DNA of 49,220 nt, from NCBI GenBank assembly GCA_024280755.1, contig JAJRPN010000025.1, forward strand, positions 1 through 49,220, read 5' to 3'. Within the stretch, counting starts at the first letter, position 1. Each line of letters begins with the position of its first letter. The notes under the pieces are model-generated. The model made no database searches and was not told the origin of the DNA. It was given only the letters and a program-made list of their open reading frames with translations. The DNA comes from Planctomycetota bacterium. GTDB taxonomy: Bacteria; Planctomycetota; Phycisphaerae; Phycisphaerales; UBA1924. A program made the translations under genes and the position numbers. Below, one piece after another: positions 33,781 to 42,866 of the stretch.

Positions 33781-34638
33781 ATGGCCAACACACTCGTACA
33801 AGACCTCATTGAATCCGGTATTCACTTCGGACAGCGATCAAGCAGCTGGAACCCGAAGATGACCCCGTACATCTACGGCAAGCGAAACGGGATTCACATC
33901 ATCGACATCAAGGAAACCGTCAAGGGGCTGTTGCTCGCTCGCAAGTTCCTCACCAAAACCGTTGCAAGCGGCAAGGATGTGTGTTTCGTCGGCACCAAGC
34001 GCCAGGCGAAGGGTGTCATCGAACAACGCGTTGGCGATGTTGAGATGCACTATGTGACCGAACGCTGGCTCGGCGGCACCCTCACCAACTTCTCGACTAT
34101 TCGTAGCCGACTCAAAAGACTCGAAGAACTCGAAGCCATCGAAGCTGATGACAACTTCGAGAGCTACTCCAAGAAGATGGAATCGCAACTCCGCCGCGAG
34201 ATGCGCAAGATCAAGCGAAACCTCGACGGCATCCGCAAGATGCACAAGATGCCTGGTGCAGTTGTTGCCATTGATGTCAACCGCGAAACCACAGCGCTTC
34301 GTGAAGCACGCAAGCTCGGAATTCCAACCATCTGTCTCATCGATACCGATGGCGATCCAGACATGGTTGATATCGCGATCCCAGGGAATGACGATTCAAT
34401 GCGTTCGATCGATGTAATCGTTCGTGAGCTTTGCAAGGCAATCGCTGACGGCAAGCAGTCACGCGTTGAATCCTCCAAGGGCCGCGAAGAGAAGAGCAAT
34501 GCTGAATCCGGACCTCGTCGCTCAAGCCGAGCACAGTTCCGTTCGGACGACAGCTCCGCGTCGGCTGGTGCACCCGCAGCACCGGCACCGACAACTGCAC
34601 CAGCAGCACCAGCAGCACCAGCACCCGCAGAATCCTAA
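33781..34638 (+). CDS. rpsB: 30S ribosomal protein S2
   Basis: 285 residues from the ATG at 33781, chosen over an upstream GTG because S2 homology starts with MANTLVQDLIESGIHFGQ, and because AAGGA lies upstream. S2 landmarks: WNPKMTPYIYGKRNGIHIID, FVGTKRQAKGVIEQ, ERWLGGTLTNFSTIRSRLKR, GAVVAIDVNRETTALREARKLGI, IDTDGDPDMVDIAIPGNDD and the final R-S-I-D-V-I-V. The last ~50 residues are an added tail that ends in a repeated Ala-Pro stretch (PAAPAPTTAPAAPAAPAPA). It is followed by tsf after 120 bp, the usual bacterial pair. Structural protein of the small ribosomal subunit. Confidence 0.97.
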   Translation: MANTLVQDLIESGIHFGQRSSSWNPKMTPYIYGKRNGIHIIDIKETVKGLLLARKFLTKTVASGKDVCFVGTKRQAKGVIEQRVGDVEMHYVTERWLGGTLTNFSTIRSRLKRLEELEAIEADDNFESYSKKMESQLRREMRKIKRNLDGIRKMHKMPGAVVAIDVNRETTALREARKLGIPTICLIDTDGDPDMVDIAIPGNDDSMRSIDVIVRELCKAIADGKQSRVESSKGREEKSNAESGPRRSSRAQFRSDDSSASAGAPAAPAPTTAPAAPAAPAPAES

Positions 34639-34758
34639 TCGATCTGCATACAAACACTGCGTCTCGCAAGATGATCTTGTCGAGCAAATAGAAACAGAAA
34701 CACTTGAGGCTCGCAGAGTCTCAACGACTGATGCCCAACTGGGCAAAGGACAAACGGA

Positions 34759-35571
34759 ATGTCAACAATCAGTGCTAAAGATGTCATGAGCCTTCGTAAT
34801 AAAACCAGCCTCGCCATGATGGAGTGCAAGAAAGCACTCGTCGAAGCAGAAGGCGACATCGAAAAAGCAGAAATCCTGCTTCGTAAAAAACTCAAAGGTA
34901 AAATGGAAGCAAAGGCTGATCGCGTTGCTGGCGAAGGGCGTGTCGAGATCCTCATCGCAGACGACAAAGCCAGTGCGGTTTTCGTCAAAGTCAAAGCTGA
35001 GACCGACTTCACCGCCAAGAATGATCTCTTCATAACAGCTGCATCTCAAATTGCCCAGTTGGCCATCAATGCCGATGCTGGCGAGGTTGCCGTAAATGAT
35101 GAGATGACCGCGATCATCGACGAGCTTCGCATCACCACCGGCGAGAACATCTCGATCGACAAGATCGTGAAACTTGCAGGCGATGCCGGCACCACCTCGT
35201 ATGGCTCATATGTTCATCATGATGGCAAGACAGGTGCTTTGGTACAGGTTGAAGGCGCTGTTGGCGACGAAGTGCTCAAGCAACTCGCAATGCATGTCAC
35301 CGCTGCGATGCCAAGGCCATTGGGAATCACTCCTGATGACATCCCTACTGAGATGGTTGAGAAAGAACGCAAGTTCCGCCTCGAGCAAGCTGTCGAATCT
35401 GGCAAGCCACAGCAGATCGCAGAGAAAATGGTTGAGGGCGGCATGAAGAAGTTCTTCTCGGAAGTCGCACTCCTCGAACAGCCATTCATCATAGAGCCTT
35501 CAAAGAAGGTCAGCGACTTGATCGGCGATGCGAAGATCTCCAACTTCCTCCGCTGGGAAGTCGGCGAGTAA
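34759..35571 (+). CDS. tsf: Elongation factor Ts
   Basis: 270 residues; AAAGGA lies 8-9 nt before the ATG. The N-terminal UBA-like part reads VMSLRNKTSLAMMECKKALVEA. The EF-Tu contact motif is KAETDFTAKND. The core domain ends KFFSEVALLEQPFI and VSDLIGDAKISNFLRWEVGE. It catalyses GDP release from EF-Tu in the cytoplasm. It is transcribed after rpsB and ended by the strong hairpin at 35603-35632. Confidence 0.96.
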   Translation: MSTISAKDVMSLRNKTSLAMMECKKALVEAEGDIEKAEILLRKKLKGKMEAKADRVAGEGRVEILIADDKASAVFVKVKAETDFTAKNDLFITAASQIAQLAINADAGEVAVNDEMTAIIDELRITTGENISIDKIVKLAGDAGTTSYGSYVHHDGKTGALVQVEGAVGDEVLKQLAMHVTAAMPRPLGITPDDIPTEMVEKERKFRLEQAVESGKPQQIAEKMVEGGMKKFFSEVALLEQPFIIEPSKKVSDLIGDAKISNFLRWEVGE

Positions 35572-35602
35572 CTCGACGACAAACTTTGATCTGAATTTAC
35601 AA

Positions 35603-35632
35603 ACTGATCCGCACATGCGGATCAGTTTTTTT
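35603..35632 (+). terminator. Rho-independent terminator after tsf
   Basis: ACTGATCCGC (35603-35612), loop ACAT, GCGGATCAGT (35617-35626) followed by a run of T to 35632: a perfect 10-bp stem with a T-tract. Confidence 0.92.
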
Positions 35633-35668
35633 GTATACACTCTCTATTACTTGCATGAAAGGATCTAC

Positions 35669-36262
35669 ATGGGCGTTAAACCAGCAGCGGGAGAGAAATA
35701 CACGATTCGACGAAAGGTCTTGAAACTCTTTGGCGCAGCGTTTCATGTCTATGACGAGAACGGATCAGTCATCGGCTTCTGCAAGCAAAAGGCATTCAAG
35801 CTCAAAGAAGACTTGAAGCTTTATACTGGCGAAGACATGACCGACATGCTGCTCTCGCTCCAAGCCCTGAGCGTGATCGATTTCAGTTCTACCTATACGG
35901 TCAAACTCCCCGACGGCACATCGCTGGGCTCGCTCCGCCGAAAGGGGATGAAATCATCGTTCGTTCGTGATGAGTGGCTCATGTTTGATGCCGAGGGCAC
36001 CGAAATCGCAATGATTCGGGAAACCGGCTCAGTCGCCCCACTGGCCCGCAGGTATGTAAACAATGCAGCCCTCTTGTTCCCCCAGAAGTTTGAACTGATC
36101 CGTTCATCTGACTCGAATCTAATTGCTGTGTTTCGTCAGCATTTCAATCCGTTTATTTATCGCTTGGGCATTGCAATTCGGGAACAAGATGAAGGGATCG
36201 ATGAGTTATTCATACTTGGGTCAGCCTGCTTGATCTCTGCAATCGAAGGCAAACAAGATTAA
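35669..36262 (+). CDS. LURP-one-related / scramblase-like (tubby-fold) protein
   Basis: 197 residues from the ATG at 35669, with AAAGGA 6 nt upstream, 37 bp after the tsf terminator. The sequence is a run of beta strands typical of the LURP-one-related / phospholipid scramblase-like fold: KYTIRRKVLKLFGAAFHVYD, GSVIGFCKQKAFKLKEDLKLYT, YTVKLPDGTSLGSLRRKG. No catalytic residues are known for the family. Its role in bacteria is unclear; a membrane-associated or nucleic-acid-binding barrel is possible. It may be co-transcribed with the superoxide dismutase gene 24 bp downstream. Confidence 0.7.
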   Translation: MGVKPAAGEKYTIRRKVLKLFGAAFHVYDENGSVIGFCKQKAFKLKEDLKLYTGEDMTDMLLSLQALSVIDFSSTYTVKLPDGTSLGSLRRKGMKSSFVRDEWLMFDAEGTEIAMIRETGSVAPLARRYVNNAALLFPQKFELIRSSDSNLIAVFRQHFNPFIYRLGIAIREQDEGIDELFILGSACLISAIEGKQD

Positions 36263-36285
36263 TCACCAGCAATCAAAGGAAACAA

Positions 36286-37038
36286 ATGCAACCTGATATC
36301 ACACGAAGAAACGCACTCGCAGGCATCGCAGCGATTGGTGTAGGCGGACTTGTTGCGACATCAACGCAAGCAAGTTCAACTGAATCCGCTGTACTCACAC
36401 TTGACGACCTGGGATGGGATCCAGCAACAAGTCAATACACATTGCCTCCCCTTCCCTACGCCTATGACGCGCTCTCGACAGCCATCGACGAGCAGACGAT
36501 GCGCATTCATCATGACAAGCATCATGCCGGGTATGTCCGTGGGCTCAACAATGCGCTTGCAAAGCTCGATGAAATTCGCTGGGACCATACCGATGGAAAA
36601 TTGATTCAGCATTGGCAACGCCAGCTGAGTTTTCATATGGGCGGGCACATCAACCATACGCTTTTCTGGTCTGGAATGAAATCCGAAATGAGCGGCGGCG
36701 GCGGACAGCCAACGGGTAATCTCAACCAGGCGATCAAACGAGACTTTGGATCGTTCGGCAAGTTCACCAAACAGTTTAAACTGGCAGCCACGAAGGTCGA
36801 AGGTTCTGGCTGGGGATGGTTGGTGTATGAACCGCTTTCAAAGCGATTGCTCGTCACACAGATGCAGAACCAGCAAGACATGATGTTTGCCGGAGCGATC
36901 CCACTCTTGGGCGTTGATGTCTGGGAGCATGCGTATTATCTCAAATACCAAAACCGCCGGGCGGATTATGTTGGGGCATTCATGGGTGTCATCGATTGGG
37001 ACGAAACCTCTCGACGATTCGAAGCCGCTCGCAAGTGA
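36286..37038 (+). CDS. sodA: Exported superoxide dismutase, Fe/Mn family
   Basis: 250 residues; AAAGGAAAC lies just before the ATG. The N-terminus has a twin-arginine signal (ITRRNALAGIAAIGVGGLVA, cleavage near A-S), unusual because most Fe/Mn dismutases are cytoplasmic. Metal ligands: His75 (RIHHDKHHAGYV), His124 (GGHINHTLFW), and Asp and His of GVDVWEHAYYLKYQNR. Gateway Tyr83 is present. Gly-Gly-His before the second ligand, and Q-N-Q-x-D, favour the manganese type, though cambialistic use cannot be excluded. It should remove superoxide in the periplasm. Followed by a strong terminator. Confidence 0.92.
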   Translation: MQPDITRRNALAGIAAIGVGGLVATSTQASSTESAVLTLDDLGWDPATSQYTLPPLPYAYDALSTAIDEQTMRIHHDKHHAGYVRGLNNALAKLDEIRWDHTDGKLIQHWQRQLSFHMGGHINHTLFWSGMKSEMSGGGGQPTGNLNQAIKRDFGSFGKFTKQFKLAATKVEGSGWGWLVYEPLSKRLLVTQMQNQQDMMFAGAIPLLGVDVWEHAYYLKYQNRRADYVGAFMGVIDWDETSRRFEAARK

Positions 37039-37059
37039 TTCACCTTTTCACATCGCTAT

Positions 37060-37092
37060 AAAAAGACGCCCGACTCTTCGGGCGTCTTTTTT
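37060..37092. terminator. Bidirectional rho-independent terminator
   Basis: GACGCCCGA (37065-37073), loop CTCT, TCGGGCGTC (37078-37086), with T-runs on both strands (TTTTTT after it; AAAAA before it). It serves the dismutase gene and the convergent transporter operon. Confidence 0.93.
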
Positions 37093-37111
37093 ATAGTGTC
37101 AATTTCAAGCG

Positions 37112-38713
37112 TTACCCTACATGTTTCGGGTCGAATGCGTCTTGGAGTGCATCGGTGAGAATGTTAAACGCGAGCACCAGCACGAACATGAAGAAGGTCG
37201 CTGCGCCGATCTGCCAAAAGAACCCGGAGACGATCTCAGTATTGGATTGCGAGATCATGATGCCCCAACTTGCACCCTCTTTAAGCCCGAGCCCGAGGTA
37301 GGTCAGAACAACCTCGCCTTTGATCGCACCGATGAAGAGTAACGATGAGTTGATAAACATCAGGTGCGATGTGTTGGGGATGATGTGCTTGAGCAGGATG
37401 CGGGCTTTGCTTGCGCCGAGTGCCTGGGCAGCTTGCACATAGTCAAGCGATTTGAGTTTGAGTGCTTCGCCTCGTGTCACTCGGCATGGGCCGATCCAGA
37501 AAGTCAGACTGAACGCGACATAAAGCGGGATGAGTGTTTTCTCGACTGGCGAGCCAGTGAACATAAACGAGAGCACCACAAGCAGCACAAGGTACGGGAT
37601 CGACGAGAAGGTGGAGTACAACCAAATCACAATATGATCGATTGCCCCCCCAAAATAACCGGCTGCTGCACCAATGATCGAGCCAAAGAACACCGCAAAG
37701 AACGAAACGATTAGCCCAACCTGAATCGCAATCTTGGCCGAATACAACGCACGGAGCAGGATCGATCGCCCTTGTTGATCGGTGCCCAGCATCAGGCGGA
37801 ACTTGTAGACCAAGCCTTCGATGCCTGTGGGCATCGGGTACAACTCTGCCAACACCGGCTCGATCTCGCCAAGCTTGGCTTCGACTGCATCGTTGATGCC
37901 CTCACCTGCTACGAATAACCCGGCTTTGATCTGGTCTATCACAGCCTGGTCATATACCGGGTCCATCGGCTCAAGGTCATACAAGGCATCCATCGCCTCC
38001 ACCAACGAACTGGTATCGATAGAAACTAGCGGGTCGTTTTCATCAGCGATAATCTGAGCGTAGTCATCGATAAGTTCAATGATCTCATCAATGGTCAGAG
38101 CGAGATCATCGTAGAGAATCTCAATATCATCCGATTGGTCGAGCTGAGCCTGAAACTCTGCCAGTTTCTCGGTCGCTATCTGAATCTTTGGAACAGTCGA
38201 TCGAAGTTCGCGGAGTGTATCTTGCTCGGCGAAGAGGGCCATGCCCTTTGAATGAATCGCACGGAGTTCTTCGATGTCGATTTCGGCGACTTGCCGCTCG
38301 GCGAGCCGAGAGAATGCCATGATCTCTTCGACTGTCCGGGCTTCCCCTTCTGGGATATCCGCAGCATTTTCTTTCTGTTGATCAAGTTCGGTAAAGATCT
38401 TGCCGGCACGATCGAAGAAGAACTTCACCTGCTCGATCCGTTTAGATGGCTCAGCGATCAATCCAAACCCGGGCTGATTGCTTCCGCCTACTCGTTCGAG
38501 GGTTCGTTGGGTAAGCAACGCGCCCATGATGGGACGCTGGCTCAGGTCGTATGCGTCGGTCTTATCGCCGACCCATGCGACGACCTGCATGCTTGTGATC
38601 CACACAAACAGCAGCAAATAGAGCGAGATGATGCTCATCGCAACGAGTGCGCCGCGATTGCGGAGCAGCTTTCGCATCGCGGGCGATTCTTTCATTCTTC
38701 GAGACAGAATCAT
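37112..38713 (-). CDS. OppC-like peptide ABC transporter permease with a large insertion
   Basis: 533 residues against ~300 for the family. The N-terminal helix (about 23-46) is normal, and from residue ~305 the usual OppC/DppC core follows: LGTDQQGRSILLRALYSAKI, five helices, and the EAA loop EALKLKSLDYVQAAQALGAS with KHIIPNTSHL, ending ALQDAFDPKH. Between them sits a ~250-residue insertion (about 51-300), acidic and strongly helical (for example ARTVEEIMAFSRLAERQVAE, ELRAIHSKGMALFAEQD), placed in the periplasm. It overlaps the OppB-like gene by ATGA and is the last gene of the operon. Transport of peptides or nickel/oligosaccharide-type substrates is expected; no ATPase gene is in this operon. 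Confidence 0.85.
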   Translation of the reverse strand: MILSRRMKESPAMRKLLRNRGALVAMSIISLYLLLFVWITSMQVVAWVGDKTDAYDLSQRPIMGALLTQRTLERVGGSNQPGFGLIAEPSKRIEQVKFFFDRAGKIFTELDQQKENAADIPEGEARTVEEIMAFSRLAERQVAEIDIEELRAIHSKGMALFAEQDTLRELRSTVPKIQIATEKLAEFQAQLDQSDDIEILYDDLALTIDEIIELIDDYAQIIADENDPLVSIDTSSLVEAMDALYDLEPMDPVYDQAVIDQIKAGLFVAGEGINDAVEAKLGEIEPVLAELYPMPTGIEGLVYKFRLMLGTDQQGRSILLRALYSAKIAIQVGLIVSFFAVFFGSIIGAAAGYFGGAIDHIVIWLYSTFSSIPYLVLLVVLSFMFTGSPVEKTLIPLYVAFSLTFWIGPCRVTRGEALKLKSLDYVQAAQALGASKARILLKHIIPNTSHLMFINSSLLFIGAIKGEVVLTYLGLGLKEGASWGIMISQSNTEIVSGFFWQIGAATFFMFVLVLAFNILTDALQDAFDPKHVG

Positions 38714-39687
38714 GAAAGCCTCACTCTCGGATCAGCGAGTGCGTAGAGCACATCGGTGAGGATGTTTGATGCGATAAACAACGCTGCAAATAGCGCTGTA
38801 AATGTCTGGATGACCGGGAAGTCCTTCGCGTTAATCGCTTTGATTAGCGTTCGTCCCATGCCTGGGATGCCGAAATAGACTTCGATCAGGATCGACCCTG
38901 TAATAATAAATGGAAGCGAGATCATGATCCGGGTGATAATCGGGATCATCGCGTTCTTGAGCATGTGTACAAACATGACTCTCTTCACGCTCGCGCCCTT
39001 GGCCCGTGCGGTACGGATGTAGTCCTTCTGTGATTCTTCAACCATCACCGCTCGATAGAACCGAGTGTCGTATCCAAGTGCAACCGTCACATTGATCATC
39101 ACCGGAAGCATGCAATACGCGACCCAGTTTGAAGGGACAAAGAAGAACCAACGCGATGAGCCTGCGGACGCATCGACCGAAATCTGGAACGGCCAATCCT
39201 TGAACACATTGCTGGGCAGATAGGCCCCCCAATACTGCCCGATCATGATGTAGACCAACACCGAGATACTCATCCCGATCACCGCGATGAACATGAGTAT
39301 TTTGTCGGGCATCCTCCCTCGATAGAAGGCGGAGATCAGCCCGACACAAATCGCAATCGATGCGGTGATGGTCAGCGTTGGAATGGTCACCGCCATACTC
39401 GGCGGGATGGACTTGGTGATCATCTCTTTGACCGTGAACTCTTGATCCCACGATCGCTCGCTGAAATCTAGAAACACGAGTTGTTTCATGAAGATGCCGT
39501 ATTGCACAATGAACGGCTTGTCGAGCCCGAACTCTTTTTTCTTGAGTTCGATCTCTTTGGGGGTTGGGTTCTTGCTCAGCTGGGCCGAGACCGGATCACT
39601 CACCCGTAAAGCAGCCATCATCAGAAAGATAATGGCTAGGAAGACGGGGATGTTGTACAGCGTTCGCCGAACGATATAGGTCCACAC
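38710..39687 (-). CDS. OppB-like peptide ABC transporter permease
   Basis: 325 residues with six predicted helices. The opening MWTYIVRRTLYNIPVFLAII is typical of OppB/DppB, as are FGLDKPFIVQYGIFMKQL and SIPPSMAVTIPTLTI. The EAA loop is AVMVEESQKDYIRTARAKGA, then HMLKNAMIPIITRI, FIITGSILIEVYFGIPGMG and the terminal ILTDVLYALADPRVR. It forms the membrane channel together with the OppC-like protein, coupled by an ATGA overlap. Confidence 0.92.
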   Translation of the reverse strand: MWTYIVRRTLYNIPVFLAIIFLMMAALRVSDPVSAQLSKNPTPKEIELKKKEFGLDKPFIVQYGIFMKQLVFLDFSERSWDQEFTVKEMITKSIPPSMAVTIPTLTITASIAICVGLISAFYRGRMPDKILMFIAVIGMSISVLVYIMIGQYWGAYLPSNVFKDWPFQISVDASAGSSRWFFFVPSNWVAYCMLPVMINVTVALGYDTRFYRAVMVEESQKDYIRTARAKGASVKRVMFVHMLKNAMIPIITRIMISLPFIITGSILIEVYFGIPGMGRTLIKAINAKDFPVIQTFTALFAALFIASNILTDVLYALADPRVRLS

Positions 39688-39757
39688 GGGTGTAGCTCCG
39701 GGATCGATTCACAATGGAAATGTATTCAAAGAAACGAATGAGTGTAAGAAACGAAAA

Positions 39758-41563
39758 TCAGTTCCTTGCGTCATCGTCCACATCAAGATACTTGAACCAC
39801 CCATAATAGCGTTCGGTTGGCTTGCAGTTGCGCAGCCAAGGATTGATCAGGTAGAATCGTTCGCGGGCCATGCCACCGATATAGGCACAATCGTCGAGCA
39901 CCATGTCACGCATCTGCTCATAGATCGCGGTACGCTCATCGCTCGGGCCCATAGTCAGGATCTTCTCGTAAAGCGTATCAAACTCTGGGCGTTTATAGTT
40001 GTAGTGATTTGAGCCTGGGGATTCGTTTGGGCCAAAGAACAAAGCAAGGTTGTTCTCGGCATCTGGATAGTCACTCGCCCAGGCGAACCCGAACATTGGA
40101 GCCTTCTTCTTATTGATATTCTCGATCAGCGTCGAGAAATCAAGATAGACAGGTTCAAACTTGATGTTTACCTCGGCCAACTGACGCTTGACCATCTCGC
40201 CGACGGCGTTGTTGATCGCACTCTGAGAAGTCAGGAACCGGATCGGAGGTAAGCCTTCGCCATTTGGGTATCCTGCTTCAGCAAGAAGCTTCTTAGCTTT
40301 CGACAGGTTCGGGCCGCGGGCCGCCGCGTCAGCACGGTGGTTTTCTGGGTGGCCGTCGAGCCCCGGGGGGATCGGACCGTCATAGACGATCCGTCGCCCA
40401 TTGTAGAAAGTCTTGTTGATCTCATCGAGATCCATCGCATACGAAATCGCTCTACGAAGCGCAATCTTCTCTGGGGTGTACCCGCCGAGGAGTTCATCCT
40501 CCATATTGAACCCGCGGAAGGTGAAATCAAGCAGCATGTTTGAATGCGATCGGATGCCCTTGCGAAGGTACTCTTCGCTCAGTTCTCTCGATGCGAGATC
40601 GAATGCCTCGGTGAAGTAATCCTCAGGCACCTGCGAATATCCGAGCTTGCCCTTGGAAAACTCGAGCCACATAGGCTGATCTTCTGCGAACATGGTGAAC
40701 TCGATGCGATCAACGAATGGCACTTGTTTGCCAGCTGCACGATGAAGCCGATTGCGTTTGTCAGCCTTGGACCACTCTGATCGCTCTGGGTATAACACCT
40801 CGTGATAGTTAGGATTACGATTGGCAGTCATGGACTGCTTGGGCACCCATGTATCGAGGATGAACGGGCCAGTGCCGACGGGGTTACGGGCAAAGTTCTC
40901 GCCATAGAACTCAACCGCCTCATGGGACACGATGGAGGTTTGGAACATGGAAAGAATGTACAAGAACCGATAGACAGGTTTTTCGAGGATGATCTCGAAC
41001 TCGACATCATTGATCTTGCGGAATCCTTCGACCGGAGCATCATAATCAAACTGATCCGCTGCGTTCTGAACATCTTTGTACTCATTGAACCCGAGAATCG
41101 TGTGGTCGAGGAGCCACCAGTTTTTGAGTTTGTACTTCTCGTCGGCGAGCCGTTTGATCGAATAGAACACATCATCTGAAGTAATCGCGCGTCCCTTGCC
41201 ATCAGGGAAGCAAGCGTTGTCTTGAAAATATACCTCTGGCTTGAGTTTAAAGTGCCAAGTGGTGCCGCCGTCTTCGGAAGTAGGCATCTCGGCGAGAAGT
41301 AAAGGCTCCATTTCCATCGGATTCGCGTATTTATTGGTAAGGAGTGTTTCATAAAACTGAGCGCAAGCCATGTTGTCGTAAGTAGTTGAGCCAACTACCG
41401 GATCAAGGCTCTTTGGGCCATCGGTTCGGATGGGGAGCTGCATGACCTTGAGGGCATCGTCTTTGGGGGCTTCGACCCCGGCAGAAAGAGCCGAGGAGGT
41501 CAATATCGCGGTTGAGGCGGTCGCCAGAACGATATTTCTACGGGTACGGGTCCAAATCGACAT
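39758..41563 (-). CDS. Extracellular solute-binding protein, family 5 (peptide/nickel type)
   Basis: 601 residues from the ATG at 41563, with GAGGAG 8 nt upstream; an upstream in-frame Met is less likely. Signal peptide about residues 1-28 (RTRRNIVLATASTAILTSSA, cleavage near A-L-S-A), with two Arg that could suit the Tat route. Family landmarks: LDPVVGSTTYDNMACAQFYE, WHFKLKPEVYFQD, AITSDDVFYSIKRLADEKY, NPVGTGPFILDTWVP, KIALRRAISYAMDLDEINKT, KAKKLLAEAGYPNGEG, RFYLINPWLRN. It binds the substrate and delivers it to the permeases encoded next. First gene of the operon, divergent from the oxoamine synthase gene. Confidence 0.92.
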   Translation of the reverse strand: MSIWTRTRRNIVLATASTAILTSSALSAGVEAPKDDALKVMQLPIRTDGPKSLDPVVGSTTYDNMACAQFYETLLTNKYANPMEMEPLLLAEMPTSEDGGTTWHFKLKPEVYFQDNACFPDGKGRAITSDDVFYSIKRLADEKYKLKNWWLLDHTILGFNEYKDVQNAADQFDYDAPVEGFRKINDVEFEIILEKPVYRFLYILSMFQTSIVSHEAVEFYGENFARNPVGTGPFILDTWVPKQSMTANRNPNYHEVLYPERSEWSKADKRNRLHRAAGKQVPFVDRIEFTMFAEDQPMWLEFSKGKLGYSQVPEDYFTEAFDLASRELSEEYLRKGIRSHSNMLLDFTFRGFNMEDELLGGYTPEKIALRRAISYAMDLDEINKTFYNGRRIVYDGPIPPGLDGHPENHRADAAARGPNLSKAKKLLAEAGYPNGEGLPPIRFLTSQSAINNAVGEMVKRQLAEVNIKFEPVYLDFSTLIENINKKKAPMFGFAWASDYPDAENNLALFFGPNESPGSNHYNYKRPEFDTLYEKILTMGPSDERTAIYEQMRDMVLDDCAYIGGMARERFYLINPWLRNCKPTERYYGWFKYLDVDDDARN

Positions 41564-41753
41564 TGATGTTCTCCTCAAGCCTCTATAAACAGGCCTTTAT
41601 ATACAACTCGAGTACCCCAGAAGGATGCACTCGCAGCCCGAGAGTCTAGGGGCAGACTCGGCATGTCTCAACTTGCTTGGTCATACGACTCTGTTCAGGA
41701 TTCCTAAACTAAATACGCGCCTTCGACGCCCGACCTGACGATAATTGTTTCAG

Positions 41754-42866
41754 ATGCCAAATATTCCCTCCGATTTTTGTACCGCAACAACCATCCGCCG
41801 AGGTTCGGTCGAGTTCTTGTCCTTTGGTGGCTGCAACTATGCCGGGCTTGCCCATCACCCAGATGTCATTCGAGCAGTGAAGGATGCTGTATCGGTGTAT
41901 GGGTTATCAAGTTCGGCGAGCCGAGAGACGACGGGCAATGCCCGCCCGCATGCGATGCTCGAAGCTCAACTCACCGAATTCTGTAAACATCAGGCTGGGC
42001 TGCTTGTCCCTGATGGATACACCGCAAACCTTGCCGCACTCCAAGGACTCGAAGTGCTTGGGATTAAACACGCACTGATCGATGAGCGGGCGCATGCAAG
42101 TCTTAAAGATGCGGCGGTGCTTGCGAAAATGGAGATTCATCTATTCGATCATCTTCATGCAAGTCATGCAAGAACACTTCTTCACCAACTCAACGCCCCC
42201 GCTGTCATCCTGACCGACTCCGTTTTCACAACCAACGGCGACCTCGCTCCCGCACACGAACTCAACAACGCACTCAGACCATCCGACTGGTTGCTCCTTG
42301 ACGATTGTCATGGGTTGGGCGTTCTTGGAGATCATGGGCGAGGGACAGCCGACGAACTGTGTCTGGTTTCTGATCAACTCATCGTCACGACAACACTCGC
42401 CAAAGGGCTTGGATGCGCTGGCGGGATTGTTATGGGCGCATCTGTTGCGGTTGAATCTGCACGCGATCACTCGATCGCGTATCGGTGTACGACGCCAGCC
42501 GCGCCGCCTTTGGTTGCGGCAGGACTTGAGGCACTGAAGATATTGCAGACGGACGATTCGCTCCACACGCAGTTACACACCAATATTGACCGTGTGCGCG
42601 ATGTTCTACGATCGTTTGACATCGCTGCGCACGACCTACAAACTTCAATCTTTGCCTTTACCATCGGTGATGAATCGAATATGAAGCGTCTAGAGCAGGC
42701 ATTGCTCGATTGCGAGATCATTCTTCCCTTGATGGAATATCCAAATGGACCGGCCCCGCTCTACTTCCGGCTCGCGGTCAATGCTTCGCACACGCACGAA
42801 CAACTCGAACAACTCAGGGCAGGACTCGCACAAGTACTCAACTCGAAAGCGAGCGAAGTGGTATGA
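41754..42866 (+). CDS. Alpha-oxoamine synthase family protein (BioF / KBL-like)
   Basis: 370 residues from the ATG at 41754; a TTG three codons upstream also exists. Fold type I PLP enzyme. YGLSSSASRETTGN is the start of the substrate loop; His114 (ERAHASLKDA) stacks on PLP; Asp183 and His186 (LLLDDCHGLGVLG) bind the ring and O3'; Lys217 (TTTLAKGLGCAGG) makes the Schiff base. Similar to 8-amino-7-oxononanoate synthase (biotin) and 2-amino-3-ketobutyrate ligase, which join an amino acid with an acyl-CoA or acyl-ACP. Which reaction is done here is not certain; no other biotin gene is nearby. Overlaps the next gene by ATGA. Confidence 0.85.
   Translation: MPNIPSDFCTATTIRRGSVEFLSFGGCNYAGLAHHPDVIRAVKDAVSVYGLSSSASRETTGNARPHAMLEAQLTEFCKHQAGLLVPDGYTANLAALQGLEVLGIKHALIDERAHASLKDAAVLAKMEIHLFDHLHASHARTLLHQLNAPAVILTDSVFTTNGDLAPAHELNNALRPSDWLLLDDCHGLGVLGDHGRGTADELCLVSDQLIVTTTLAKGLGCAGGIVMGASVAVESARDHSIAYRCTTPAAPPLVAAGLEALKILQTDDSLHTQLHTNIDRVRDVLRSFDIAAHDLQTSIFAFTIGDESNMKRLEQALLDCEIILPLMEYPNGPAPLYFRLAVNASHTHEQLEQLRAGLAQVLNSKASEVV

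Noticed and set aside
37112..41563. Complete Opp/Dpp operon
   Set aside because: No OppD/OppF-type ATPase gene (Walker A plus LSGGQ) is present; only the binding protein and two permeases are encoded here.
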